From contig NZ_JBHTIT010000001.1 in the NCBI RefSeq assembly GCF_042677145.1, positions 248,001 to 312,000 on the forward strand: DNA of 64,000 nucleotides. The letters run 5' to 3'. A model generated the notes under the pieces. It saw nothing but the letters and a program-made list of their open reading frames with translations. It ran no database searches and had not been told where the DNA came from. The position numbers and the translations under genes are program-made. This stretch comes from Perlucidibaca wandonensis (GTDB lineage: Bacteria > Pseudomonadota > Gammaproteobacteria > Pseudomonadales > Moraxellaceae). Shown here piece after piece: positions 35,050-44,004 of the stretch; positions within the stretch are counted from its first letter, which is position 1; each line of letters begins with the position of its first letter.

Positions 35050-36497
35050 GAAAACAGATGGTGTTTTGCTTTGAAACGTTTGGCCATTTGCCGATAGGTA
35101 AAGCTGAAGCCGGGAAACATGGCGACCACATGGCCACTCTTAGATTGGTACCAGCTATTGCAGCCGCCGGACTTCCATACGGTTTGTTTCATCTCGCTGT
35201 GGATCATGTCGGTGTAGTCTGATTCGGCGGCTGAAGTGACTTCCATCACTTCCTTGGCGCGTTGCTTCATAGCGTCCAAGCTCTTCATGATGTAGTTCAT
35301 CTGCGCCTCAATGACGAATATGGCTGAGGTGTGGCCAATCCCGGTATTTGGTCCGGTGACCACAAAGAAATTCGGGAAGCCGGGTATGGTGGTACCCAAG
35401 TAGGCGCGCGGATACTCGGCCCAGAAATCTTTAAGAGCACGACCATCCTTACCTAGTACTGGATAGCTGATGACGCCATCGGTCGCGTCGTAACCGGTCG
35501 AATAGATGATCACGTCGAGTTCGATGTCCTGACCATCCGCGGTACGAATACCCGTTGGCGTGATCTCGGCGATGCCTGAGCCTTTGGTATGCAGACTGAC
35601 ATTATCTCGGCACAGCGCTGGGTACAGTGTGTTCGACAAGATGATGCGCTTGCAGCCAATGGTGTAGTCAGGGGTGACTGCCGCACGTAGGGCAGGATCG
35701 GCAATCTGTTTTTCGATGTGCTTGAGCGCGGATTTTTGAGCGAACTGCTGCAGCGCCCATGATGAATACTTGAAGCCGATTACTCGTGTTTCGAGCTCCC
35801 AATAGATCAGCGAGCGTAGGGCCTTGTGCAGTAATTTGACGCCTAGCAGTGAGCGCTGCCAGCTTGAGAATTTGCGATCCGGACGTGGCATGACCCAGTG
35901 CGGCGTGCGCTGGAATACGTGCAGATGACCGCACTCCGGGGCAATGGCTGGAATAGCCTGTGCTGCCGAAGCACCGCTTCCGATGATGGCGACGCGCTTG
36001 CCCTTTAGGCTGACGCCGTGGTTCCAGCTGTTGGTATGAAACGTTTCGCCCTGGAAGCTGTCGCGCCCCGGAAAGTTCGGTATTACTGGGGTGCTCAACG
36101 GGCCAGAAGCATTGATGACGATGCGGGCGCGTAGTTCGCCTTGGCTGGTGCTTAGCACCCAGCGGCAATCGTTCTCATCCCAGCGCACCTGCTCAACATT
36201 GCAGCTGGTGAGGGTCCGCTCGCGCAGCTTGTACTTATCGATGACAAAATTGGTGTACTCCTCCAGCTCAGCCTGCTCGACGAACATCTGCGACCATTTG
36301 TAGGGCTCGAAGGAGATCGAGTAGAGCGGTGATTGCACATCTACGGCCGCGCCGGGGTAGCTGTTTTGGCACCATGTGCCACCCATGAAATCACGACGCT
36401 CGAGCAGCTGGAAGTTGGTGATGCCGCGCTTGAGCAGATTAATAGCAGCACACTGGCCACCGAAACCGCTGCCGATAATGAGAATGTCGTGTTGCAT
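35046..36497 (-). CDS. Flavin monooxygenase, Baeyer-Villiger type
   Basis: A 483-residue FAD/NADPH class B monooxygenase that inserts oxygen next to a ketone. The FAD loop is GSGFGG at residues 9-14, the NADPH loop IIGSGASAAQ near 170, and the BVMO fingerprint FQGETFHTNSW near 150, which fits FxGxxxHxxxW. GGTWCQNSYPGAAVD near 40 is the usual BVMO flavin-domain stretch. It is the first gene of a five-gene minus-strand operon (BVMO, SDR, hydrolase, SDR, DUF2505), divergent from a TetR gene across repeated TGTCRTCAA sites. The substrate is unknown; a cyclic or long ketone is likely. Confidence 0.9.
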   Translation of the reverse strand: MQHDILIIGSGFGGQCAAINLLKRGITNFQLLERRDFMGGTWCQNSYPGAAVDVQSPLYSISFEPYKWSQMFVEQAELEEYTNFVIDKYKLRERTLTSCNVEQVRWDENDCRWVLSTSQGELRARIVINASGPLSTPVIPNFPGRDSFQGETFHTNSWNHGVSLKGKRVAIIGSGASAAQAIPAIAPECGHLHVFQRTPHWVMPRPDRKFSSWQRSLLGVKLLHKALRSLIYWELETRVIGFKYSSWALQQFAQKSALKHIEKQIADPALRAAVTPDYTIGCKRIILSNTLYPALCRDNVSLHTKGSGIAEITPTGIRTADGQDIELDVIIYSTGYDATDGVISYPVLGKDGRALKDFWAEYPRAYLGTTIPGFPNFFVVTGPNTGIGHTSAIFVIEAQMNYIMKSLDAMKQRAKEVMEVTSAAESDYTDMIHSEMKQTVWKSGGCNSWYQSKSGHVVAMFPGFSFTYRQMAKRFKAKHHLFS

Positions 36498-36536
36498 GAT
36501 CTAGCTCCAGTAAATTTTGACTAATCTGATGTTTAG

Positions 36537-36588
36537 TGTCGTCAATTTATATCTGACTACAGATGTCGTCAACTAGTATTTGATGACA
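36537..36588. promoter_or_regulatory. Probable TetR operator: three TGTCRTCAA sites
   Basis: TGTCGTCAA occurs at 36537-36545 and 36564-36572, and the inverted TTGATGACA at 36580-36588. The last two form an inverted repeat with one mismatch and a 7-bp spacer, the size typical of TetR operators. They sit between the BVMO operon and its divergent TetR gene. Confidence 0.65.
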
Positions 36589-36645
36589 AATGATGTCACT
36601 TTGTCGGATCATTGCTTTGATGTAGTTCAAAGAGGTCAATCACGA

Positions 36646-37299
36646 ATGCAAGAATCATCCACACAGCATCCGCGCCATAAAACCAAACGCAGCTATGCGG
36701 GCATGCCACCAGAGGAGCGTATTGCACGCCGCCGTCAGCAGTTTATGGATGCAGGCCGACAACTATTTGGCACGATGGGCTATCGAAAGGTCACCGTACG
36801 CCTGTTATGTGCCGAGGCTGGACTGACTGATCGCTACTTCTATGAGTCATTTCCTTCTACTGAGGCATTGTTGGTCGCGGTCTATCAAGAAATGATCGAC
36901 CACTTAGAGCACACAATACTTGTCGCGCTGGCAACAACTTCCGGCGAGACTATGGAGCAGCGCATTAAGATAGGTTTAGATGCCTTTTACCAAGTCGCCG
37001 AGGACCCGTTGTTGTCGCGTGTGATTTGGATTGAAATCTTAGGTATTAGCCCTGGCATTGACGCCATTTATAATCAAACACTTCGACGTTTTTCGAATCT
37101 ATTGTTCACTCTGTCGCAAGTTATGATTCCCACTTTACCGGTTTCAGAGGCTGTTGTTAGAACAGCCTTCATGGGACTTATTGGTGCGGTAAGTGAGACG
37201 GCGAAAGACTGGCTGCACTCAGACTATAGCCAGTCTAGAGAGACATTAGTTGAGGGCAATATGCTGCTTTTTAGTGGGCTAGTTGCGATGGTGCGGTAG
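36646..37299 (+). CDS. TetR/AcrR family regulator of the BVMO operon
   Basis: A regulator of about 217 residues from ATG 36646 (MQESSTQ), which has AGAGG upstream; in-frame starts at 36580/36583 lie inside the putative operator and are less likely. The HTH region is VTVRLLCAEAGLTDRYFYESFPST. It is divergently placed 150 bp from the BVMO operon, with inverted repeats between them, so autoregulation and control of the operon are expected. An IS remnant begins one base after the stop codon. Confidence 0.87.
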   Translation: MQESSTQHPRHKTKRSYAGMPPEERIARRRQQFMDAGRQLFGTMGYRKVTVRLLCAEAGLTDRYFYESFPSTEALLVAVYQEMIDHLEHTILVALATTSGETMEQRIKIGLDAFYQVAEDPLLSRVIWIEILGISPGIDAIYNQTLRRFSNLLFTLSQVMIPTLPVSEAVVRTAFMGLIGAVSETAKDWLHSDYSQSRETLVEGNMLLFSGLVAMVR

Positions 37300-37300
37300 A

Positions 37301-37487
37301 GGACTTACAAGTTAACTCATTGGTTGGGATAATTTGCCCATGAGTACCTACAAAAACGACATCGTTTTCATCCCGGTATCATCAGCCATGCGGTATGGGT
37401 CAGCTATCGTTTCAACTTGGAGATCGGTAGTTACGTAAAGGCGGTAGGGCCAATTTTGCTAAGCCTAAAAGTTAACTTGTCAGTACC
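37301..37487 (+). mobile_element. IS6 deletion remnant, 187 bp
   Basis: The left end (GGACTTACAAGTTAACTC) and the first about 100 bp of the IS, including MSTY-like codons, are joined to the last about 75 bp at a shared CAACNTGGAG-like microhomology near 37420. The right end is perfect, GTTAACTTGTCAGTACC. Confidence 0.9.
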
Positions 37488-37511
37488 CTAGAGACACAGG
37501 TCCGTATCAGT

Positions 37512-37530
37512 AAGTTAATTTGTTAGTATC
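37512..37530 (+). mobile_element. Second decayed IS6 right end
   Basis: AAGTTAATTTGTTAGTATC matches the IS right terminal repeat with three changes and lies 25 bp after the 187-bp remnant. Confidence 0.55.
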
Positions 37531-37548
37531 TCTTTGCTCAATACTAAA

Positions 37549-38625
37549 ATGACAACGAAGCTGAGGCCTATGCTTGAAACAAAACACACAGAAGAACAGC
37601 TCTTCGTCTCATTAGGCTATATCTCGCCGTTGCTGCAGTTTGTGCGCTTGCAGGGCAAGCCCATTGAGCCACTACTAAATCTACTGGGGCTAGAGGAGAG
37701 CGACTTAAATTGCAGCGATCTCAGGTTGCCTGATTCGGTTATCGATGAGCTATATTTAGGTGCTGAGCAACTGTGTCATGACCCAAACATCGGTATGCAT
37801 GCCGGTCAGTGTATGGGGCTGAGCAATATCGGCATTATCGGGCACTTGATCATGACCTGTACTAAGGCCAGCCAGATCATGAGCCTACATACGCGTTACC
37901 AGACCCTTCAGGGTAACGGCGCTTTCTCAGAATACGTCATCGACCTAGATAAGGTTTGCCTGCACTTTCGACGTGTAGAGGGTGCACAACCTTTTCAGCG
38001 CCATTATAGTGAGTTCTGTTTGGCGGGTTGGATAAGTCTGATATCACTGGTTGCTGGCAAGCCCATGAGGCCTGAGCTTATTGAGTTCCCCTGCGAGCCG
38101 CCGAAAGACATGCATGAGCAGTTAGCTTTCTTTGCATGTGAGCTGAAATATGTTTCCGGCAACGAAATGCGCATTCACTTCCCTCGTCACTATCTGGAAC
38201 ATGCCTTGATGGGAAGTGACAGTAGTGTGCGCGAAGCACTGGAAACGCTAGCTAAGCAGCGCTTGAAAGAGCTGCAGGGAAGCTTTTCAAACGACTCTGA
38301 TTTGCTCTTGCCGCATGTAACCCGCTTTGTTCGTGATGCGCTGCCTCATGGATTGCCGAGTATTGAGACGATGGCCAGGCACTTAAGTATTTCTGTACGG
38401 AGCTTACAGCGACAACTAGAAATCGAGTCTATGACTTACAAGACTCTGGTCGATGGTGTCCGCAGAGAGCTCTGTGGGCACTATATCTTGAATTATGACC
38501 TGAGTTTGGCTGATGTTGCGCTGATGTTGGGTTTTTCTGAGCAAAGTAGTTTCCAGCGTGCCTTCAAACGGTGGTTTGAAGTTACTCCGGGTGAGTATCG
38601 ACTAAGCAAGAAAGAAGCAGACTAG
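37549..38625 (+). CDS. AraC family regulator, OruR-like
   Basis: A regulator of about 358 residues. The C-terminal AraC domain contains LSISVRSLQRQLEIESMTYKTL and the signature MLGFSEQSSFQRAFKRWFEVTPGEYR; the N-terminal Arabinose_bd-type domain contains NIGIIGHLIMTC. The start is uncertain: ATG 37549 has no clear ribosome binding site and ATG 37570 has GAGG too close. The upstream region is IS remnant, so its original promoter may be lost. It ends at a strong terminator. It could control the adjacent fucosidase gene, but IS scars separate them. Confidence 0.85.
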   Translation: MTTKLRPMLETKHTEEQLFVSLGYISPLLQFVRLQGKPIEPLLNLLGLEESDLNCSDLRLPDSVIDELYLGAEQLCHDPNIGMHAGQCMGLSNIGIIGHLIMTCTKASQIMSLHTRYQTLQGNGAFSEYVIDLDKVCLHFRRVEGAQPFQRHYSEFCLAGWISLISLVAGKPMRPELIEFPCEPPKDMHEQLAFFACELKYVSGNEMRIHFPRHYLEHALMGSDSSVREALETLAKQRLKELQGSFSNDSDLLLPHVTRFVRDALPHGLPSIETMARHLSISVRSLQRQLEIESMTYKTLVDGVRRELCGHYILNYDLSLADVALMLGFSEQSSFQRAFKRWFEVTPGEYRLSKKEAD

Positions 38626-38659
38626 TCAGCGCTTAATGGAGCGCAAGTCATAGGTAACA

Positions 38660-38688
38660 AAAGACGCTCGATTTGAGCGTCTTTTTTT
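38660..38688 (+). terminator. Intrinsic terminator after AraC gene
   Basis: AAAGACGCTC and GAGCGTCTTT form a 10-bp stem with a short ATTT loop and a following T-run. Confidence 0.92.
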
Positions 38689-38690
38689 GA

Positions 38691-38769
38691 GGTAACTGAA
38701 CAGTTAACTCGCCGGTTGAGAAAGTGTGTTGATAAGCACATACAAATTACTTCGTTTATATCTCAGTAA
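38691..38769 (+). mobile_element. Decayed IS6 left end
   Basis: GGTAACTGAACAGTTAACTC, followed by CGCCGGTTGAGA and degenerate ACATACAAATTACTTCG, aligns with the first about 80 bp of the IS. No right end is attached; the sequence up to 38919 shows no ORF and should hold the GH29 promoter. Confidence 0.75.
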
Positions 38770-38919
38770 ACCATTGCCTAAACACAACGGTAGCTACGCT
38801 CACAGCGAGGTGCGGTAACTGCTGGCGCCTAAAGTCAATCCGGCTGTCGCTCAGGGTCAATGCAGGAGCGACCTAATTAGGTAATCTGTCGATATTAATT
38901 TCAAAAAGAATAACAAACG

Positions 38920-40518
38920 ATGAGCAAAAACTATTTTACGCCACTATTATTGGCAACAGCGATGTTGTCTGGCTGCGACAACTCAGGCGTAAGCAGCGAT
39001 AGTGAATCCGTGTCTGGTGGTAGTGAAGGCGTGCCTTCAACGGCTATACACTACGAGGCAACCAAAGAATCGCTCGATCAGCACCAGCTGCCACAATGGT
39101 GGGCGGATGCAAAATTCGGCATCTTTATTCACTGGGGCCTGTACTCAGTGCCGGCGTATGCACCGACGGGCTATCCAGGAATTCCGCCAGGTATCGCAGC
39201 TCCTCCGGGCTGTTCGCCTTATGCCGAGTGGTACTGGTTTGTTCAACAAGCACCTATCTGTTTGACTTGGTCTAAGCATTTACAAAACCAAGGCGCAGGC
39301 TTCGTCTATGACGATTTCATTCCGCAGTGGAAGGCTGATAGTTTTGATCCGGATGCTTGGATAAAATTATTCGAGCAAGCTGGTGCGAAGTACTTCGTGC
39401 TGACTACTAAGCATCACGATGGCTTTGCACTGTGGCCGACTCGCACGACACAGCGAAATGCGATGGACATGGGTCCAAAGCGTGACCTAGTCGGCGAGTT
39501 GTTTGCCGCAGCACATCGTGCCGATGATCGTGTAAAACCGGGGCTCTATTTCTCGATTCCCGAATGGTACAATCCGGCGCCAAAACCTCTCGATGCGTAT
39601 TTGCCGACTGATCTATCGGTAGATTCGGCTCTGGCAACATTTGGGACAATCTTCGGGCCGCTCAGCATATATGGCCCACGCAATGCTTATACGCAGCTGC
39701 CAGTGCCATATACTGGGCAGGGCACCGTGCGCGATTATGCCTCTGACATTGTCAGGCCACAGTTTGAAGAACTGATTAATGACTATAAACCCTCCATTAT
39801 CTGGTGCGATATCGGCGGCAGGGAAAGTTATTTCAAGTCCAATCAGTCGATAGCCAACTTCTATAACAACGCCAAAACCACTCATCCCGAGGGGGTAGTT
39901 GTGAACGATCGCTGCGGCGAAAAAAGTAAGACTCATTTAGACTTCAATACAGTTGAGTTTGGCGCCGGCTCTCCCATTCCGCCGTTTGAGGCGACACGCG
40001 GCATAGGCGAGTCCTTCGGCTTTAATATGGAGGAAGAAAAGTCAAACCACTATCTGAGCGCTTCAGAATTAATTCACACATTAGTGTCGACGGTCGCTCA
40101 AGGCGGCAACTTGTTGCTGGATATCGGTCCGAAAGCTGACGGCTCAATACCTGACTCAATGACCACGCGTTTACAGGCCATAGGTGCTTGGCTAGGAATT
40201 AACGGCAAGTCGATCTACGGCAGCACTCAGTGGACGCAGTCCAGTGACGGCGGCAGCAACTACTTCACTGTCGGTAAGGATGGCGCGCTCTATATCATCG
40301 CGACAGAGTGGCCGTCAGCACAAACTCTTACAGTTAATGCGTCAGTACCTCTGACGGCAAGCTCAAAAATTGTGTTGCTGGGTTCGGATGGCACGCCTCT
40401 GCAATATAAGCAGAACGGTTCGCAGCTTGTGATCACCCTGCCGTCCGGTGGTGCTCAAATGGCGGCTACTAAGAGTCAAAGTGCTTTCGTGTTTCGCGTG
40501 TCGCCGGTAGCGCTTTAA
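38920..40518 (+). CDS. GH29 alpha-L-fucosidase, lipoprotein
   Basis: A 532-residue exo-alpha-L-fucosidase with signal and lipobox MLSGC, so probably outer-membrane or periplasmic. GH29 marks are WWADAKFGIFIHWGLYSVPAY near residue 60, EWYW near 107, TTKHHDGFALW near 165, the nucleophile Asp297 in IIWCDIGG, and GNLLLDIGPKADGSIPD near 398. A C-terminal beta-sandwich follows. The catalytic acid is less certain. IS scars lie on both sides, making it a one-gene cassette. It would release terminal alpha-fucose from a glycan or glycolipid. Confidence 0.92.
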   Translation: MSKNYFTPLLLATAMLSGCDNSGVSSDSESVSGGSEGVPSTAIHYEATKESLDQHQLPQWWADAKFGIFIHWGLYSVPAYAPTGYPGIPPGIAAPPGCSPYAEWYWFVQQAPICLTWSKHLQNQGAGFVYDDFIPQWKADSFDPDAWIKLFEQAGAKYFVLTTKHHDGFALWPTRTTQRNAMDMGPKRDLVGELFAAAHRADDRVKPGLYFSIPEWYNPAPKPLDAYLPTDLSVDSALATFGTIFGPLSIYGPRNAYTQLPVPYTGQGTVRDYASDIVRPQFEELINDYKPSIIWCDIGGRESYFKSNQSIANFYNNAKTTHPEGVVVNDRCGEKSKTHLDFNTVEFGAGSPIPPFEATRGIGESFGFNMEEEKSNHYLSASELIHTLVSTVAQGGNLLLDIGPKADGSIPDSMTTRLQAIGAWLGINGKSIYGSTQWTQSSDGGSNYFTVGKDGALYIIATEWPSAQTLTVNASVPLTASSKIVLLGSDGTPLQYKQNGSQLVITLPSGGAQMAATKSQSAFVFRVSPVAL

Positions 40519-40541
40519 ACCAGCGACGCGACCTTCATGGA

Positions 40542-40569
40542 GGTGCTGACAAGTTAACCCGTCAGTACC
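40542..40569. mobile_element. 28-bp IS6 palindromic scar
   Basis: Both terminal repeats are fused at their shared central GTTAAC, leaving a 28-bp near-palindrome that begins GGTGCTGAC and ends GTCAGTACC. It has the same structure as the scar at 51301. Confidence 0.85.
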
Positions 40570-40595
40570 TCCTATCGGGCTATGTAGAAGTCTTA

Positions 40596-40741
40596 AAATT
40601 ATTCAATCTTGGAAGACATCTAACCTCAGCAAGCCATTATCGCCGCAGCAAGACAGTTGCGTTCGCAACGTGGAGATTGATGGTCGCGTAGAGGTGAGAA
40701 AGCCAATTAATGTTTAGTTTGGAAGCTAAGTTGTCAGCACC
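40596..40741 (+). mobile_element. Decayed IS6 right half
   Basis: It matches the last about 145 bp of the IS, from TTATTCAATCTTGGAAGACA through GTTCGCAACGTGGAG to a degenerate right end GCTAAGTTGTCAGCACC. It encodes a relic of the transposase C-terminus. Confidence 0.88.
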
Positions 40742-40803
40742 ATAAATAACAATAAATCATGCGCTGAGCAGTCCACGCGCTGAGCAATTAGTCGGAGGGT
40801 GCT

Positions 40804-42243
40804 GTGCCTATATTTTCCAAGCGCTGTTTAAAACCTGTGAGATATGGCAACTCAGCCTGCAAAATACTGTGCCTCAGCATGTGTCTTTTAATGCTGGGCT
40901 GTGGCAGCGAGTCCACTGAGAACGCTATCGCCTTTGCCAAAAATAATGCTTCGATCGAACAAATCACACGCTGCTCGCCGCTCAGTGAAATACCTATCAA
41001 TCAACACATGGTGACCAGCTGGCGTACAGCCCCCACCGATGCACTGATTACACATCCCATTACCGCATTGACCGTTCGTCAGTTCTTCGCACCCCATCGT
41101 CAGGGCGAGTTCATCCGCTTACGTCTATCAAACCGCTACTCGAGTTTACCCGTCACATTTGAGAATATTCATATCGCGCGCGAAGTCACTGCGGGTCAAG
41201 CCGATCTACAGCCAAGTACTGAGTGCCGATTGACAGTTTCAGGTCAGTCACGCATCACCATCCCTGCTGGTGAGACGGTAGTTACTGACGTCATTGCTTA
41301 TCCAGTTCGCAGCTTTGAACGCGTAGGCATTAGTTTTTATGCGCCAACACTCACCCCGCAAGTCACTCGCCATCTGACTGCCAATGAAATTTTGTATTTA
41401 AGCACTCCTGGCGATCACAGCTCAGAATCAAGCGGAGCTTCGTTTCTGGCTGTTCCAGACAGTTATACCAGTAACTTCATAGCCATTGAGGCGTTAGAAG
41501 TACTGGCACCAAATCAGGTAAGCACAATTGTCACCGTGGGCGACTCCATTACTGATGGTTCAGAGTCAACAACACACCTGCTGACAGGCTCTCCATCACG
41601 AATGACATCCACTGACCAACGCTACCCTAATCATTTGCAACGAAGGATCAACGCAGCAGGTATGCCCTTCACCGTTGCCAATGCAGGTATAGGGGGTAAC
41701 GAATTGCTTAGTGAAGGCTGGCTGCCACAGTTTGGTCAAAGTCTGCTTAAACGATTTGACTACGATGTACTTGCTGTAGCCGGCGCCAGTCATGTCCTCG
41801 TGATGATTGGCACAAATGATTTCGGCAACCCAAAAATTGGGCCGCCGCCAACTCCAGATGACGTCATAGAGGGTTTTCGTAGAATCATTGATCGAGCGCA
41901 CGCGGCAGGCTTGAAGATTATTCTCGGCACTATCCCTCCTGCCGAGGGCGCAGTCGTAGATGGCTTACCTGTTATTGGGGATTTGCCCATCAAGTCGGGC
42001 GTGATGCACGGGACATCCCAAGCACGGCAGTCACGTGATGCTGTCAATGCTTGGCTACGTCAACAGACACTCAGCGACGGTTTAGTGGACTTTGATTCCT
42101 GTCTGGCAGACCCCCAAAATCCTAGATATCTCGCTGCTGAGTACAACGGCGGGGACAATCTTCATCCCAATCCTGCCGGCTATATGGCGATGGCGGAATG
42201 TATTGATCTTAAATTATTTAACGCAACTAACACTAAGAGTTAA
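40804..42243 (+). CDS. SGNH/GDSL hydrolase, exported
   Basis: A 479-residue esterase. The start is GTG 40804 with GGAGGG at 40795-40800. The signal ends in a lipobox-like MLGC. SGNH blocks are I TVGDSITDG near residue 247, II ANAGIGGNE near 295, III MIGTNDFG near 340 and V DNLHPNPAGY near 458, giving the Ser-Gly-Asn-His set. About 240 residues before block I form an extra beta-rich domain (RLSNRYSSLPVTFENIHIAR). It may deacylate a sugar or glycolipid. IS remnants lie on both sides. Confidence 0.88.
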   Translation: MPIFSKRCLKPVRYGNSACKILCLSMCLLMLGCGSESTENAIAFAKNNASIEQITRCSPLSEIPINQHMVTSWRTAPTDALITHPITALTVRQFFAPHRQGEFIRLRLSNRYSSLPVTFENIHIAREVTAGQADLQPSTECRLTVSGQSRITIPAGETVVTDVIAYPVRSFERVGISFYAPTLTPQVTRHLTANEILYLSTPGDHSSESSGASFLAVPDSYTSNFIAIEALEVLAPNQVSTIVTVGDSITDGSESTTHLLTGSPSRMTSTDQRYPNHLQRRINAAGMPFTVANAGIGGNELLSEGWLPQFGQSLLKRFDYDVLAVAGASHVLVMIGTNDFGNPKIGPPPTPDDVIEGFRRIIDRAHAAGLKIILGTIPPAEGAVVDGLPVIGDLPIKSGVMHGTSQARQSRDAVNAWLRQQTLSDGLVDFDSCLADPQNPRYLAAEYNGGDNLHPNPAGYMAMAECIDLKLFNATNTKS

Positions 42244-42277
42244 TACCAGTGAAGTGGGCATTATTCGGCTTGAAAAC

Positions 42278-42405
42278 GGGACTGAAAGCTTAGCTCGCCA
42301 GTTGAGTTAATTTGTCGATGGGCACCTACAAACGACATCGCTTTCACCCCAGCATCTTCAGTTATGCGGTTTGGGTCTACTACCGTTTCATCTTGATCAG
42401 GTATC
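42278..42405 (+). mobile_element. Decayed IS6 left part with internal deletion
   Basis: It starts GGGACTGAAAGCTTAGCTCGCC and follows the transposase 5' coding region (ACCTACAAACGACATCG, TATGCGGTTTGGGTCTAC), then jumps to TTTCATCTTGATCAGGTAT, which resembles the IS segment around the catalytic LDEVF codons. It ends 3 bp before the next gene's ATG and so forms its entire immediate leader. Confidence 0.85.
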
Positions 42406-42408
42406 CAT

Positions 42409-43902
42409 ATGATAAATAAATTAAGTTTTTCGCTGTTATTCACTGCTGCCGTATTGCTATCGGGTTGCGGTGGCTCGAGTGAGCCGTCCAATAATTCCTC
42501 GGTCTCAGCGGCAAAAACAATATTCGTCATGCCAGAGCCTGAAAAGGCCCAGGCTTTCGACCCTGCCGTTGAACTTTCTAATGGCATGCGCCAATTGCAG
42601 CGACAGGATGAATACCTTACGCCGGACTATCAGTTGCGCCTGTATCAAGAAAGCATGGGGCAGCTGCTCGAAAGCCTTGCCATTTTGGGAGGTGATCCTG
42701 AGCGGCAATTTCTCACCGATTTATGCTGGAGTAATGGCCTGCCTTGTGCCGGTGATGTGCGCTTATATGACTGGCAAAAATCAGGTTACGGCATTGTTGA
42801 GCCAGTGCTGTTCGCCAATCGAACAGGTGCCATTATTAGCGGCCATGTCTGGGCCACTAAGCAAGGTCCAGCCAAGCGGCCATTGATTGTTATTACCGGT
42901 GGATCGATTCAAGCCACTGAGCAAATGTATTGGTGGGCGGCTCAAACGCTGGCTAAAGCCGGATATGTCGTACTTACTACCGATCCGCAAAACCAAGGTC
43001 GTTCAGATACTTTTGGTGAGGGTGCTGATGCGGGTGAGGGCGTGCCTCCGCAATTTAGTGGAAATACGTTCTATGACGGCACAGTCGATGCGCTCGACTT
43101 CATGCTGTCTACTCCAGAGAAGCCATTTTGCCCTGTGCTGGCACGCTCCGGTAACAGTCATTGTGAGAAGCAGTCACGGCGGGCAAAAGCAGGCTTAAAT
43201 ACCGCTTTTAACCCTTACTGGCAATTGGTGGATACGCAACGCATTGGATTGGCGGGTCATAGTTATGGAGCTGCTGGCGTCAGTTATGTTGGCCAACAAG
43301 ATGCCCGTGTTAAAGCCATCGTCGCATGGGATAACTTATGTAACCCATTAGGCGCGCCCAGCCCATGTCAGGCTGGTTTTCAAGCACCGACCCCGGTGCT
43401 GCATGTACCAGCTTTGGGTATCAGTAATGACTATGCTGGTGGCCCTATCCCTCAGCCCAACGCTAAATCACAAGCCTCTTTTGAGTTGTCAAAGGCAGGA
43501 GTGGAGACTGGCATGATCGTGATTCGTGGTGGCACTCACTTTGAGTATTCCTATTTACCTCTGAGCGCCTTTTCAGCGACGCATCGCGGTATCGACCTAG
43601 CTGCTTGGTACACCACGGCGTGGTTTGATAAATTCTTAAAGAGTGATCCGAGTGCTGAATCACGGTTGCTGACCTCGCGCTGGCGCCAAGATGCGACAGA
43701 TGCAACGCTTGATCCAGCCGGTAAAGGCAATATGTTTAGCTCCAGTACGCGTTCACGCTTAGATTTGCGCTTGAAAAACGGGGCCCGTTGGATCTGCGAA
43801 GACTTACGCCAAGGCTGTGTCGGTTTAGTCGATGCTGACGGTGTTAGTGGCGATTATAGCTTTCTCGACATCAGTACACGCCCCGAAAGCACGCCGCAGT
43901 AA
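42409..43902 (+). CDS. Alpha/beta hydrolase lipoprotein
   Basis: A 497-residue exported serine hydrolase with signal and lipobox LLSGC followed by a Ser-rich tether. The nucleophile elbow is GLAGHSYGAAG near residue 282, with a preceding VLTTDPQNQGRSDT and VKAIVAWDNL. The catalytic His may be in GGTHFEYSYL near 370. The mature N-terminus has a helical insert of about 90 residues. The leader is IS remnant, so transcription may now come from IS sequence. The following small lipoprotein gene is probably co-transcribed. The substrate is unknown; a secreted esterase is the best reading. Confidence 0.8.
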   Translation: MINKLSFSLLFTAAVLLSGCGGSSEPSNNSSVSAAKTIFVMPEPEKAQAFDPAVELSNGMRQLQRQDEYLTPDYQLRLYQESMGQLLESLAILGGDPERQFLTDLCWSNGLPCAGDVRLYDWQKSGYGIVEPVLFANRTGAIISGHVWATKQGPAKRPLIVITGGSIQATEQMYWWAAQTLAKAGYVVLTTDPQNQGRSDTFGEGADAGEGVPPQFSGNTFYDGTVDALDFMLSTPEKPFCPVLARSGNSHCEKQSRRAKAGLNTAFNPYWQLVDTQRIGLAGHSYGAAGVSYVGQQDARVKAIVAWDNLCNPLGAPSPCQAGFQAPTPVLHVPALGISNDYAGGPIPQPNAKSQASFELSKAGVETGMIVIRGGTHFEYSYLPLSAFSATHRGIDLAAWYTTAWFDKFLKSDPSAESRLLTSRWRQDATDATLDPAGKGNMFSSSTRSRLDLRLKNGARWICEDLRQGCVGLVDADGVSGDYSFLDISTRPESTPQ

Positions 43903-44004
43903 CCGCTGTTTTTGACAGCGTAATTGGCGTGAATTGTCGCGGATCCACATCGTAGGATGTTAATCAGCAATGACTAAAAATTATAAAATAACCGGATTTT
44001 AAGA

